Part shown: piece after piece, positions 44,663-54,755 of the stretch
Layout of the letters: every line of letters starts with the position of its first letter
Position numbering within the stretch: the stretch's first letter is position 1
DNA from: Emiliania huxleyi CCMP1516
Taxonomy: Eukaryota > Haptophyta > Isochrysidales > Noelaerhabdaceae
Length of the DNA: 55,762 nucleotides
NCBI RefSeq assembly: GCF_000372725.1
Contig: NW_005199370.1
Span: forward strand, 46,794 to 102,555
Reading direction: 5' to 3'
Notes under the pieces: model-generated
The model's input: only the letters and a program-made list of their open reading frames with translations
Databases searched by the model: none
What the model was told of the DNA's origin: nothing
Position numbers and translations under genes: made by a program

Positions 44663-46793
44663 ATGGTCCAATGCGTCGTGCAGTCAGTCAAGGTCGTACG
44701 TAGTAACGTCAATGCCCTCCCCTTCGGGATTCCCCTTGACGGCGTTCGATCTCGCCACATAATGAAGCCGAACCACAACCCGCGCCGCGTGCGCTGCATG
44801 GCGTGTGACGGCTGCCGGCTGCTCTCGGACTGTGGCGAGTGCAGAGAGTGCCAGGACAAGCTCCGCTTTGGCGGGACTGGAAAGCGCAAAAAGCTCTGCC
44901 GCGCGAGAATCTGCGGGCGACTCTACCCCGACCGTGAGGAGGAAAGGGAAGAAACGGCAGGCGCTTACAAGCGGCCGTTTGCTCTCATCTCTAGCCAACC
45001 GCCGCTGTTTGCCTCGCATGCCGCACCGGGAGCTCTGATGCACCAGAGCTCCTCGGTACCGGCGCTTCTCCCTGCCGAAGCGCTGACGCCTTCAAGTGGT
45101 GGGCTCATGCCTGGCCCCTTGCCGCTAACCGGTTCGCTCGCGTCGCTCCTCCCCGTCCGGCCGGCGGGGCCTGCTGCGTGGCCCGCGCGGGGGGGGCAGG
45201 CCTTTCCCGCCGCCGCCCCCAGCTTTGCTAGCAGTTCGGCCCGCGCTCTGCCCTTTCCTGCCCTGCATGGCCAGTTCGCTGCAGGGGCACATGTCTCGCC
45301 GCTGCCGCTGCCGCCGCAGCACCGACCGCCCCCCCAGCCGTCTCCGCAACCGACTCCGCAGCCGACTCCGCAGCCGCCGCCGCAGCCGCCGCCGCAGCCG
45401 CTGAGGCCGCAGCCGCAGCATCCGCCGCCGCTCGCACCTCTGCCGGCCGCGGCACCAGGCCTGATGGTCACCGCCGCCAATGCTGACAAGTCCATGAGAT
45501 GGATCGTCGCGCCCGCCGCGCTGGCGGTGCTGGAGCAAGTCTTCTCCATGGAGCGCTTCCCGACGCGCCAGCTCCGCGCCAGCCTCGCCGCCGATCTCGC
45601 CGTCAACCCGCGGCAGGTGTAATTGCGTGTGTGTGTATATGCCGCCCCCCCCCCCCCTCCCCCTCCCCGCCCGCGCCCCTCACACCCCCCCACACCCCAA
45701 ACTCGCGAAGGTCCAAGTGTGGTTCCAAAACCGCCGCCAAAAGCTGAAGAAGGAGGAGTCCCGCGCGGCCGTAGCGATGTCCTTGCCGCCGGCAACCTTG
45801 GGTGTTGTGGGGGAGCGGGAGGGCGGGCCGTGGCAGTTTGTGCAGCGCGCCTCGCCCTCGGCCCCGATGCTTTCGGCCGTGCCCGATGCCAGCTCCACCA
45901 CGCTCGCAGCGGGGCCACAGCAGGCGGCGATTACTGCTCTCATCGAACGCGCCCGCACCATCGGCGCACGCCTCACCGCGCCGAGTCTGAACTCCTCCCC
46001 GCTGCCGATGGCGATGGCGATGCCCCCGAAGACACTGGCGGTGCCGATGGCGATGGCGCCGCAGCCGCGGGCTCGCAACCTCGCTCCAGAGGCGGATGGG
46101 GGGGACACAGGCCTGCTGATGCTCCTGGCCGCCGCCGGCATGCACTCCGCGCCGCCATCACCGCCTCAAGACTGCGGCGGCAGGAGCAGCGTAGTAGTTG
46201 AGGCGATGCCTCTTGCTCTCGCTGCTGTGGCTGAGAAGCCCATGGCGGCCATCTCGGGTGGCTTGCTCTTTGGCGCGGTCGGCGCCGCCGGAGTGGCTTT
46301 GTCCTCGCTGCAAAGCGAGACATTGCCGATCCTTCCCATCTTCTTTGGCTGTGTGTGCCTTTGCTTGGCCGCCTTCTCCGTGTCCAACGCCTTGCTCGCC
46401 GGAGACAAGTTTGTGCGCGCATGGGCGCTCGTTATCCCGCTTCACCCACTTCTGCTGTCGGCGCCCTTGTCGCTCGCCCACCCGGACTTGCTCCGAGCTA
46501 TCTTGCTCGGCGATCGCTTGCCCGGGATTCCCGGGACCGTCTTAGTCGTGGCAATCGGGGCGGTGACGGCCACCATGCCGCGACCGTTTCGCTGGAAATG
46601 CGCCGTGATAGGCGGTTTCCTTCTGACGACGGCCAGCAATTTCGTTGTGGTCACGTACCTACTCGACGAGCGGCTCTCCTACCTATGCACCTGGATTCTC
46701 AGCGCCCACCCCCCGGCTGTTGCCAGCTTCGCCGTCGCTCTCCTTGGGCAGTACATCATGGTGCGTTCTGCCCCCAAGCCACCCTTCGCGTGA
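44663..46793 (+). CDS. CXXC zinc finger - homeodomain - multipass transmembrane protein
   Basis: Exons 44663-45616 and 45711-46793, 678 aa. ATG at 44663; 44762 (MKPNHNPRRV) is an alternative. Residues 44-84 are a CXXC finger (RCMACDGCRLLSDCGECREC, then LRFGG, KKLCRARIC), which in known proteins binds CpG DNA and takes two Zn. A long Pro/Gln/Ala linker follows. About 277-334 is a homeodomain split by the intron inside helix 3 (NPRQ / VQVWFQNRRQKLKKEE) with the WFQNRR core intact. The same open frame then runs 340 residues without a stop into about six hydrophobic segments (IFFGCVCLCLAAFSVSNALL, WALVIPLHPLLLSAPLSLAH, VIGGFLLTTASNFVVVTYLL). If it is one protein, it is a membrane-tethered transcription factor. 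I know no such architecture; gene fusion by annotation is the alternative. Confidence 0.75.
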
Positions 46794-48108
46794 TTCGTTG
46801 CGGCAGGAGAGAACCCGGCGGGGAGACTCTTGCTTCATCCATGGGCGCGTCTCGAGGGGCGCGTGTCGTTCGATGTAGTACCCCATGTCGCGTTTCACAC
46901 TACATGTGGACGCCGTTCGCGGTCGCCAGTGAGCAGTGTCTCGCCAGCATGCAGCAAAATAAACGGTGTGCCAACACTCCAGGGTGAAAAATCCATTCTG
47001 AAATTAAATGTGATAAAAAACCTTATGCCCTTACTTACAATTACCTCGCCCGCCTATGAGCGATCTCGGATCTCTTGTTTGAATCATCGCCGCGGGGTCC
47101 GGGGACACACGGCCCCGCCGCGGGACACAGCGCTCTCACCGCCTGTCTCTCGCGACTCTCGTGGTCTTGCGCCGCTTGCGCTTCCCAGCAACTCAGGCGA
47201 TCACGCACACGAATCACGATCAATCACGGACACTCCAAAACTCACTCGCAAGCGCCCCCCCCCCCCCCCAACCCCAACAAGGGCCTGTGCTCGGTAGGCT
47301 CGAGGAGCTCCACACAGCGGCAACAACACTCAAGCCGTAGACGGGCTGCGGACTTGACCGCGCCCCACCCACTAGTGCAGCCATGCGCGCCTTCTCTCCC
47401 GGTCCTCCCTCACCGCCCCTCGCTCACTCGCACGCGCGCCTCTCCCGCCTCTCTCCCGCCCCGCGTCACCGCGGACCACAGCGAAGCACAGCTGGCGGAG
47501 CCTCAGCACACCACCGATGTCTCATTCATGGATCTCCCTCAGCCCCTCTCTGTTACCCATCAATCCGGCCCATGATCGTTGCACCGCATCTCAGTTCCCT
47601 CTCATCACTCTTGTCCCGATGGCACACTGACACGCAACGAGTGTGGCTGAGCCATGTTCAAACTCCGCACTTTAATTCGAACTTTCTCGCCTCGGCTCGT
47701 GGGGCTCGGGAGCAGTCAAGCAGGTGTGCGGGGTGGGCGGGAGGGGGCCTGGGAGCATTTTTTTGCATTTCCGAGGCGAGCGTGGGCCGTGGTGGGCCCC
47801 TCCGGGCCTCTCTCAGCAGCACGGAAAGTAGCGCGCGACAGAGCGCTGTTCTCGGCCCCCTGAGCGTATTGGGACGAGCCAGACTAGCATGCACATCGCC
47901 TTGGCACGTAGGACGCACGACTTACCCACGCACACCCCGGTGACAATCTTGGAAATCTCCCGACAATCTCCCCAAATCTCCTCCCGCTCTCGCGAGTAGC
48001 GCGGCGCAGCGGGGCGCGTTGATGTCGATGAATGCAGTGTGGACTCCTTTTCGACACTCTCTAGCACCGGTGAACACACAGGCGTTGCTTCCGAGGTGGT
48101 AAAAATCT
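46794..48108. other. Intergenic, nothing supported
   Basis: AT-richer around 46975-47045. A CCGCGGGG / CCCCGCCGCGG inverted segment lies at 47091-47126. No credible gene on either strand. Confidence 0.45.
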
Positions 48109-50717
48109 GTGAATGCCCGCCGAAGTTGTCGCGGTTTTCCGACTTGTCTCGTGCTCGAGCCATGCCGAAAAGAGCGGGCGCAGGCCTGGGACAGCGTCGC
48201 AAAAGCGGCCAAGGAGTCCGTCCCGGCTCCAGGCCAGGACCAGATCGCCGCTCGGTACCGCCAGTTTGCGACTCTGTGCCTGCGCAGTCGTCGCTATCTC
48301 ACGCTTCCGATCTCGTCACAACAGGCGCCCTCGCCGAGTGCAACGTCCTCGCGGCCGCAAAGCCGTGCTGGCTCGCGCAGAGTCGGCGTCGCAAAGAACC
48401 TGAGAGCACCGCGGCATGCTACGGTTGGCGACGTCCTCGGCGAGGCCATGGAGCTGCATAGCACGAGCGACAAGGGCCGCCGCGACGGGATCTACAACCA
48501 GAGAGAGCACGGACGCCGAGGATCGCTCTCCCGTGCAGCGCCGCAGCGGCTCGTCGGCGGCTCGTCGGCTGCGGCCTCGAACGGAGATCGCATGGAGGTT
48601 GACGAGGAACCTCCCTCTCTGAGCAGTGCTCCAGCGGAGCCTGCGCAGCAGCAGCAGCAGCAGCAAGCAAGCGTGCTCACGCTGGTGGCAGACATCGGAC
48701 GCCTCGAGCTGGAGGAGGTTGGCCACCGTGCCGCCGCTCGCGAAGCGATTACAGCGACAACCGGGACGCAAACATCAGGCGTGCCGACGCCTCGCGAGCT
48801 GCGTGCCCAAGCCCGGCTCGACTTGCAAGTCGTAGGGCTGCGCGAGGAGGAGCGGCGGCGGCAGCGGCTGCACGCGGCGGCAACGACGAGGCTCGTTCGA
48901 GAACTGGCGCTGAAGCTCTCGAACCCGCTGCGACACTTTGGCGGGGGTGCATTCATTCAGTTGATGATGTGCGAATTCGTCATGCGGCCAGAGGTACAGG
49001 GCCGCTCCGGCCGCTCCCTCGGCGTAGCGTTTCGCTCGCAGCTGCTGCTGGTGTACGAGCCCAGCGACGTGCCGACGCTCCCGGGCCTCTACAGCCTCGA
49101 CGTCTTGCAGGCGTCGCTCAACACTCCGCTGTTGCAGCGGGCCGCCCTGCAGGCGATCGACGACGTGAAGCTCTTCTCGCTCCACCTGCCCGGCGTGCTC
49201 GGCAAGGTGGAGCCGACAGAGGCCGACTCGCTCCTCGGCCTGTGGCAGCGCGCGGCGGAGGTGCGGGCAGCGGAGGCGCGCCGGCCGCAGCGCGGCCGGC
49301 CACGCAATCGCATCGAGTACGCGCTGCGTCAAAACATGACGGGTAATCGTTACTCGGCCGCCCTGCGCAAGGCCGTGTACTTGTACCGCCACAAAAGCGG
49401 GACGGAGCGCTCAATCTCGATGCGCGGCGCTGCGTCGCTCGCTCGGGATGGCGCCACGCTCCTGTTCGACATCTCGGACGACGATATCGCACGCGTGCGG
49501 CTGCCGAGCGCGGGCACGTGCTCCCTCATCGACCGGGCCGTCCACCGGGTGCAGCGCATGCAAGAGGTGGAGTTCACCTTCTCGCGCGTGACCTACTTCG
49601 TCGCCTTCGGGCACGCGCAGACCCTCCCTCCTCCGCCACCGCTACTGGCACCTCCGCCTCCGCCGCCACTCTCAACCGCGCGGCCGCCACCAGCTCTGCC
49701 AGCTCCGCCGCCGCCACTTCCTCCGCCGCGGCCTCTAGCTCCACCACGGATGCGGCCTCTAGCGGTGCTGCTGGCTCCGCCCAGGCCGGTTCGTCTACCG
49801 TCTCCTCAGAAGCTGGGCTCGGCATCTCGTGGACAGAGCTAGAGCCGACGCTCTACGGCCGGGCGACCCAGCGTCGCTCGAGCTGCCCCGTGCCGACGGA
49901 CAGGTACGACGAGCACTTGAACGACATCATTGTGCATAACATGCAGGACCTCTCACCGTGGGCCGACAGCCAGGACGTGCAGGCGAGGGCGCCGATCTCG
50001 GGGATGACGATTCGCGCCGGATCGCTCTTCAACCGCTTCAAATCGGGAGCCCCCACCGGGTGGGTGGCGAAGCTGTTCGCGGGCGAGGCACCGACGGAGC
50101 GCAAGCTGGTCATGCAGCGCTTTACCGACGGCAGCGAGTTTGGCGGGCACTGGCACCAGCTCCTCTTCTTCGTCGACCAGAGACGGGTGCTCTACCACGA
50201 GCCCTATGGCGGCGCAATCGACTCGGGCATCGCGTCTTGCTTCCACCGGAGCCCCGGGCCTGCCGCCGGCTGGGCGCTGGAGGTGGTGGATGTGCAGCTG
50301 CAGTCTTGCACTCACGAGTGCGCGCTCTGGGTGGACTTTGTCGCGGAGGTGGCTGTCGACTACGTGAGGAGCGACCTGACTCGCTCCTTCAGCGAGTACC
50401 TTCGCGGGTGCGCTCTCCCTGTGTGTGTGTGTGCATGCCTGCGATAAGGCTGACCGGTGTCGCGCCGCCCCCGCAGGCGTGAGGAGATCACCCCGCTCAA
50501 CGGCATGCGGCGGACTTGCACGGCGATGAAGACGGCGAAGGCAAAAAACAACGCCTTCGTCGCACAGCGCCGAAACGACGTGCGCACGCTGTTACGTCTA
50601 GCCTATGTCCAGCGCCAACTGCCGCACACAGGCTCCGCAACGCTGACCGCCTTTGGCGCAGCGGCGGAGCAGGAGCCTGCCGAGGACACAGACTCGGACT
50701 TTGAGATGTTGACCTAG
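48109..50717 (+). CDS. Large protein with C48/Ulp1-like cysteine protease domain; frame switch inside
   Basis: Open frame A runs 48109-49842 with no early ATG (first ATGs near 48448 and 48591). It has AWDSVAKAAKESVPAPGQDQ, a poly-Gln run and a conserved-looking region (MMCEFVMRPEVQGRSGRSLG, YALRQNMTGNRYSAALRKAV). In a CCGCCA-rich stretch near 49615-49700 the sensible frame changes to B. Frame B gives a Ser/Ala linker and then SWTELEPTLYGRATQRR, GGHWHQLLFFVDQRRVLYHE, VVDVQLQSCTHECALWVDFV. The His, Gln and Cys placements fit C48-type proteases (the acidic position is Glu or shifted). The last exon is 50477-50717 after intron 50408-50476, ending EDTDSDFEMLT. C48 domains occur in SUMO proteases and in large DNA transposons (for example KDZ elements), so a transposon origin is possible. 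Confidence 0.5.
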
Positions 50718-51839
50718 ACCGACGTGTGATTCAGATAGTTGTCTTCAGATGTGTGTGTGATTCAGATGTGTGTGCGTGTGATTTTCGGCACGGGTATAGA
50801 TTAGAAGGAACGTATCGTCACACACACCCTCTTTGAGAGAGGGACACAGCGTGGTGCACAGTAGCGGGCTAGCTTCTACAGAGGCAACCGGTCCGAGGGC
50901 GAGCGTTTCGCTCGCCCTGATGCGCATGAGCGACGTGGAAGCTCTCGACCGGCGCAGATGCCACGGGCGACACCAATCCCAGCCTCAAAAGGCGAGGAGG
51001 GCTGGTGGAGTGCCCAGACGGCAGTGGCTTCCGAAGAACTTTTTGCGGGTGACGCAAAGGATCCGAGGAGAGAGCACCTCGGCTGCCGGCGAGGCATCCG
51101 CCCCGCGCCCACACATCTGATGGAAAGTGCGAAGAAGTGGTGGCGGCAGGCTAGCCACCGGTGGGGCACACGGAGCGATATGGCGTTCGGCTGCGATTTG
51201 AGTGCAACCGGGTGACGCATCTCCTCCACAGAGACGCGGGGACGGCGTGCCTGCGAGGCGCCCGATATGCGCCAACGGACCCAATGGAAAGTGCGAAGCG
51301 AGCACTCGACGGCTCGCAGCCTGTGGACGGAGCACGAGAGCTCGAACCTCGCACTCTCGTGCAAAATCGGCACCTCGGAGCGCCTTTTTCACACCGCATT
51401 CGAGCCCATGAAAACAACAATGTACCCCAAGCAGCACGATCACGCCTCGCACCGGTGCGGTGGTGCCGGGCGGCTCTAGGGGGTCAGGCTGGCTGCATGG
51501 CACCACCCGTAGCCCGTTTTGCTGCCCTGGCATCACCCGGAGGGGGGATTGAACATGGTACGGGGCTCCACACCCGCAACATTTCAAGACTCCACATCGA
51601 CGACGCTCTCGTCCTCGTCGTCGTCCTCGTCCGCCTCTGCGCGCGCGCGTCCCGTGCCCCCAAGTTAAAGCCGTAATAGGGAAAGGGGTCCCGTACCACG
51701 CGGAATCGACGTATCCCCCCCCCCCTCCTCCTGCTCCTCCGTCCTCGACTGCAGTCTCGGAACTCGGAGTCTGCAGACTGCACTCCCATTTACATACATA
51801 AAATCATAAACCACTCTAATTTCCTTATAGCTTAGGCCG
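50718..51839. other. Intergenic with imperfect duplication and hairpin
   Basis: Segments near 51048-51135 and 51211-51300 share GGGTGACGCA, CGAGGC and TGGAAAGTGCGAAG in the same order. A perfect hairpin (AGGGCGAGCG-TTT-CGCTCGCCCT) lies at 50896-50918. No gene recognised. Confidence 0.5.
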
Positions 51840-52012
51840 ACGACGGCGGCGGCGACTAGATCGCATGCGTCGCGCTATGCATTGATGTGTGTCCGATTGT
51901 CGTTAGGCTGCGCGTACGTCAGTATGAGCATCCATGATGCTCGCTGGCACGCACTCAATCAATCACATCCATTTACAGCGCGCGCCACATCATCACACTC
52001 TGCGCCGTCGTT

Positions 52013-52589
52013 TCAGGCCGGCGGCGGCTTCGGCCCCTTGTACTTGGCGGGGTACTCTCCCTCGGCGGCGAACTCAGCCTGGGCCTTCGTGACGAGCGGC
52101 TTGCCGAGCACCAGGAATTTGAGCACGAACTGGATGATGCACGCCGGCACCCGGTTGTCAAAGCAGCCCGCACTTGATCGTGCACGTGTCCTTGCCGCCG
52201 GGCCCGTCCACGATGATCAGGCTGCCCGTCACGCCGCGGAAGAGCGGCACCTTCGTCGTGATCACCCGCCACGTCCAGATATACGGCCGGCCCGGGTCGA
52301 TGGTGACGATCTCGTCGTTGACGTTGAACGCGAAGATTCTAACACCATCCTTCGCCAGCGGCCACGGCGAGCCAGTGCGGCCCTCGGCGAGGAGCTGCAT
52401 GCCGCCGCCGTCTTCCACGCTCCGCGTGAGCACGTCCCAGAGCACGTGCTTGGGCGCGTTGCAATCGAGCTGCCAGGAAACGTTCGGCACCGACGGAATG
52501 TTACCCGCAAAGGTGTACTTGCCGGCGTCCGCGTCGGAGAGTGGGAGGATGGGCACTTCCGCATCGCATCGCATGTCGGTCGGGTTCAT
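52013..52589 (-). pseudogene. SRPBCC/START-like protein with an apparent frameshift
   Basis: ATG at 52589. Frame 1 (52158-52589, 143 aa) reads VSWQLDCNAPKHVLWDVLTR, IFAFNVNDEIVTIDPGRPYI and TKVPLFRGVTGSLIIVDG: the N-terminal strand-helix and beta sheet of the SRPBCC (polyketide cyclase/START-like) fold that holds hydrophobic ligands. It stops at CGLL. The C-terminal helix continues at once in another frame (FDNRVPACIIQFVLKFLVLG, then KAQAEFAAEGEYPAKYKG) to a TGA at 52013. No intron fits between, so a one-base insertion or two-base deletion near 52158-52170 is implied, either a sequencing error or a real defect. Unfused length would be about 191 aa. Confidence 0.65.
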
Positions 52590-53491
52590 GACTCGTGGCG
52601 CTGTTCACGCTTCACACTAGTTTAAGAAAGAAATCTGTGCTGCCGCCGCTCTGGCGGTCAGCAAAAGAGGAGCACGCTGCCATGCAGAGCGCTCGCTAAA
52701 CGAGGCGGTAAAAGACAGGCGCGTCCTAGACGCCATAGCGTCCATGATAAATAAAACCACACGCAGCGAGCTGCGAGGTCCGGGGAGAAGATGGAAGTGT
52801 CATGGAGGTGAGTCCTCGTGTGAGTGGCTTCGAGAAACTAGTGGCCTTTCACGAGTTGGGGCCCCCACCCCAATCGTTATCGGCGGAGGTTGTGATAAGC
52901 GGAGCAGCTGGGTAGATACAGCTAACCCTTTGTGTTCACACCTATAAGAGCAGGTGTGAACCGATTTCGGCCTTAGAGGTCGGTATGCCAATAGCGTGCT
53001 AGCCAAGTAGTACGCAGTTGGGTTCCGAGGGTGTCCCATCACAAGTTCGGCTGCCGACAGACAAGATTGTCCCTTAGTCGACAGCACCCGCCTTTGGACG
53101 GTGCTCTGACTAGCTTTGATAATACATGTTTTGTCTTTTTGGTTCGCATGGCTAGAGGTTGGCCTCCCACCGTTGTGAACATAGTCTGGCCCGAAGGAGC
53201 CGCTCGTCTCTTGTCCGGGCAAACGCGCGCCCGATCGCCCCATTAAGCACGTGTGAGGGGTATCCGAGCGCGACTTTTTGCGAGGTACGGTATGGTACCC
53301 GGTCAGGACACATCGCGCTCACACACATGAACACACATTTGTTTGGTGTTGCTGAAAATCTCTCTATCACACATTAACACCAAAAGGGAAATGCGGCCTA
53401 ATGCGGCTCGGCGGCGCCTACCGTGGTGGGGGGGGCACACACCGTCGTGACAGGCACAGGGCCACGCGGGAGACCGACGAGGTGGTCTCTC
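52590..53491. other. Intergenic with a strong hairpin
   Basis: GTTCACACCT-ATAAGAGC-AGGTGTGAAC at 52934-52961 is a perfect 10-bp stem with 8-nt loop. No coding frame or known RNA was recognised around it. Confidence 0.5.
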
Positions 53492-54601
53492 TCAAAGGAT
53501 GCCCATGCCGTGGCCCCCACTCAGCATTAGCTCCTCAATCATCTCCAGCGGCCACCCGAGCGGCGCATCGGCGTCATCCTCCCTAGCATCCTCCGTCCTC
53601 TGGCCTGAAGTGGCGCTGCCTTCGCCGTCGCTTCGGAGCGTCGGAGCCGTCCAAGAGGCCGGCGCAACGCTGCTCGCGTGCGACAGCGGGACTTCGTAGA
53701 CGGCTGGCGGGGTCAGCGACCCCAGTGCCGGCATGACGTCGGCATCGCTCCTGCGGGCGGGCTCACACGTTGGTGCTGTCCCCGAGGTTGCAGTTCGGCC
53801 CTCGAGCTTCGATGGTGACGCCGCAGCGCTCGCGTGCGACAGCGGAACTTCGTAGACGGCTGGCCGGGGCAGCGACCCCAGTGCCGGCATGAGCGACTCG
53901 ATTTCGTGGAGCCCACCGCCCGAGATCAATAGCATGGACCGGGCCGGCTGCAGCGGTGTCGGTGTCGGTGGCGAGGGCGACGGCTGCATGTGCGCCACGG
54001 TGCTGCGGAGACTGGCCGCTGCGTCGGACACCATGCGTCGGCCTCGCCTTGGCTCCGCTCCGGCAGGGTCTTGGAGTCCTGCAGGGTCGGCTGCGAGGCA
54101 GACATGCCCTCGGTTTGGGCATCCGCAGCGGCGGCAGAGGTAGCTAGAGGAGGGAGACAGCGCGGTCTTCTCGATGCCCTTGCCGATACGGAACCAGCGG
54201 GACCTTGACGATGACCCTGACCTGCCCGGCAGCTGCTGCGCCACGTCCTTCCAGCGATGCCCAATCGCCTCGACCGTCGCAAAGAGAAGTTCATCTTCGG
54301 CGGCGGTCCACGGCAAGCCATCTCGTACGGCAGGCCGTCTTGGCAGGCACGGCGAGTCGCCGCTCGACGTCGAGTCGACGCTGCTGCGGTTCTGAAGTCG
54401 GGGTATCGGCGCAGCGGCGGTCCACGGCAAGCCATCTCGCACAGCAGGCCGTCTTGGCAAGCACGGCGAGTCGCCGCTCGACGTTGAGTCGACGCTGCTG
54501 CGATTCTGAAGTCGGGGTACCGACGTAGCGTCGAGCGATTCCTCTGGGGCGAAATATGGTCTGGGCAAGCTGCTGGAAGAGCGGCTGCCGCCCAAGGTCA
54601 T
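53492..54601 (-). CDS. Single-repeat MYB/SANT protein
   Basis: 369 aa from ATG at 54601 (MTLGGSRSSSSLPRP); the frame stays open further upstream but without ATG. One MYB/SANT repeat: PWTAAEDELLFATVEAIGHR then WKDVAQQLPGRS and RWFRIGK. The regularly spaced Trp residues of the three helices are present, the last as W in SRSRWFRI. Just before it, a 38-codon unit (PRLQNRSSVDSTSSGDSPCL to GLPWTAA) is tandemly duplicated, so the start of the SANT domain occurs twice and only the second continues. The C-terminal half has two similar motifs (MPALGSL-PPAVYEVPLSHAS), perhaps a docking or activation element. Likely a nuclear transcription regulator; single-repeat MYB proteins often act in circadian or developmental control. 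Confidence 0.78.
   Translation of the reverse strand: MTLGGSRSSSSLPRPYFAPEESLDATSVPRLQNRSSVDSTSSGDSPCLPRRPAVRDGLPWTAAAPIPRLQNRSSVDSTSSGDSPCLPRRPAVRDGLPWTAAEDELLFATVEAIGHRWKDVAQQLPGRSGSSSRSRWFRIGKGIEKTALSPSSSYLCRRCGCPNRGHVCLAADPAGLQDPAGAEPRRGRRMVSDAAASLRSTVAHMQPSPSPPTPTPLQPARSMLLISGGGLHEIESLMPALGSLPRPAVYEVPLSHASAAASPSKLEGRTATSGTAPTCEPARRSDADVMPALGSLTPPAVYEVPLSHASSVAPASWTAPTLRSDGEGSATSGQRTEDAREDDADAPLGWPLEMIEELMLSGGHGMGIL
54299..54521. repeat. 114-bp in-frame tandem duplication in the MYB gene
   Basis: 54299-54402 and 54414-54521 agree apart from about six substitutions; on the minus strand both encode PRLQNRSSVDSTSSGDSPCL and the PWTAA start of the SANT domain. Confidence 0.95.
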
Positions 54602-54710
54602 CGAGGTGAGGTGCCGTGTGGCAGGGGCGGAGGACCTAAGGTATGAGGGCGCAGCGTGTCTTCGTGCTCGACGTGCTCGTTTTTTTTGTTCTCCGGCTGC
54701 TTTCGCCACT

Positions 54711-54718
<8 letters not shown>

Positions 54719-54752
<34 letters not shown>
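54719..54752. repeat. (GT)n microsatellite
   Basis: About 17 GT units. Confidence 0.98.

Positions 54753-54755
<3 letters not shown>

Noticed and set aside
47383..47943. ORFs between the CXXC and C48 genes
   Set aside because: Ser/Pro/Arg-rich shadows without codon bias or domains.
51161..51587. Possible tRNA because of GTTCGAGC-like stretch near 51340
   Set aside because: No matching acceptor, D and anticodon arms could be laid out around it.
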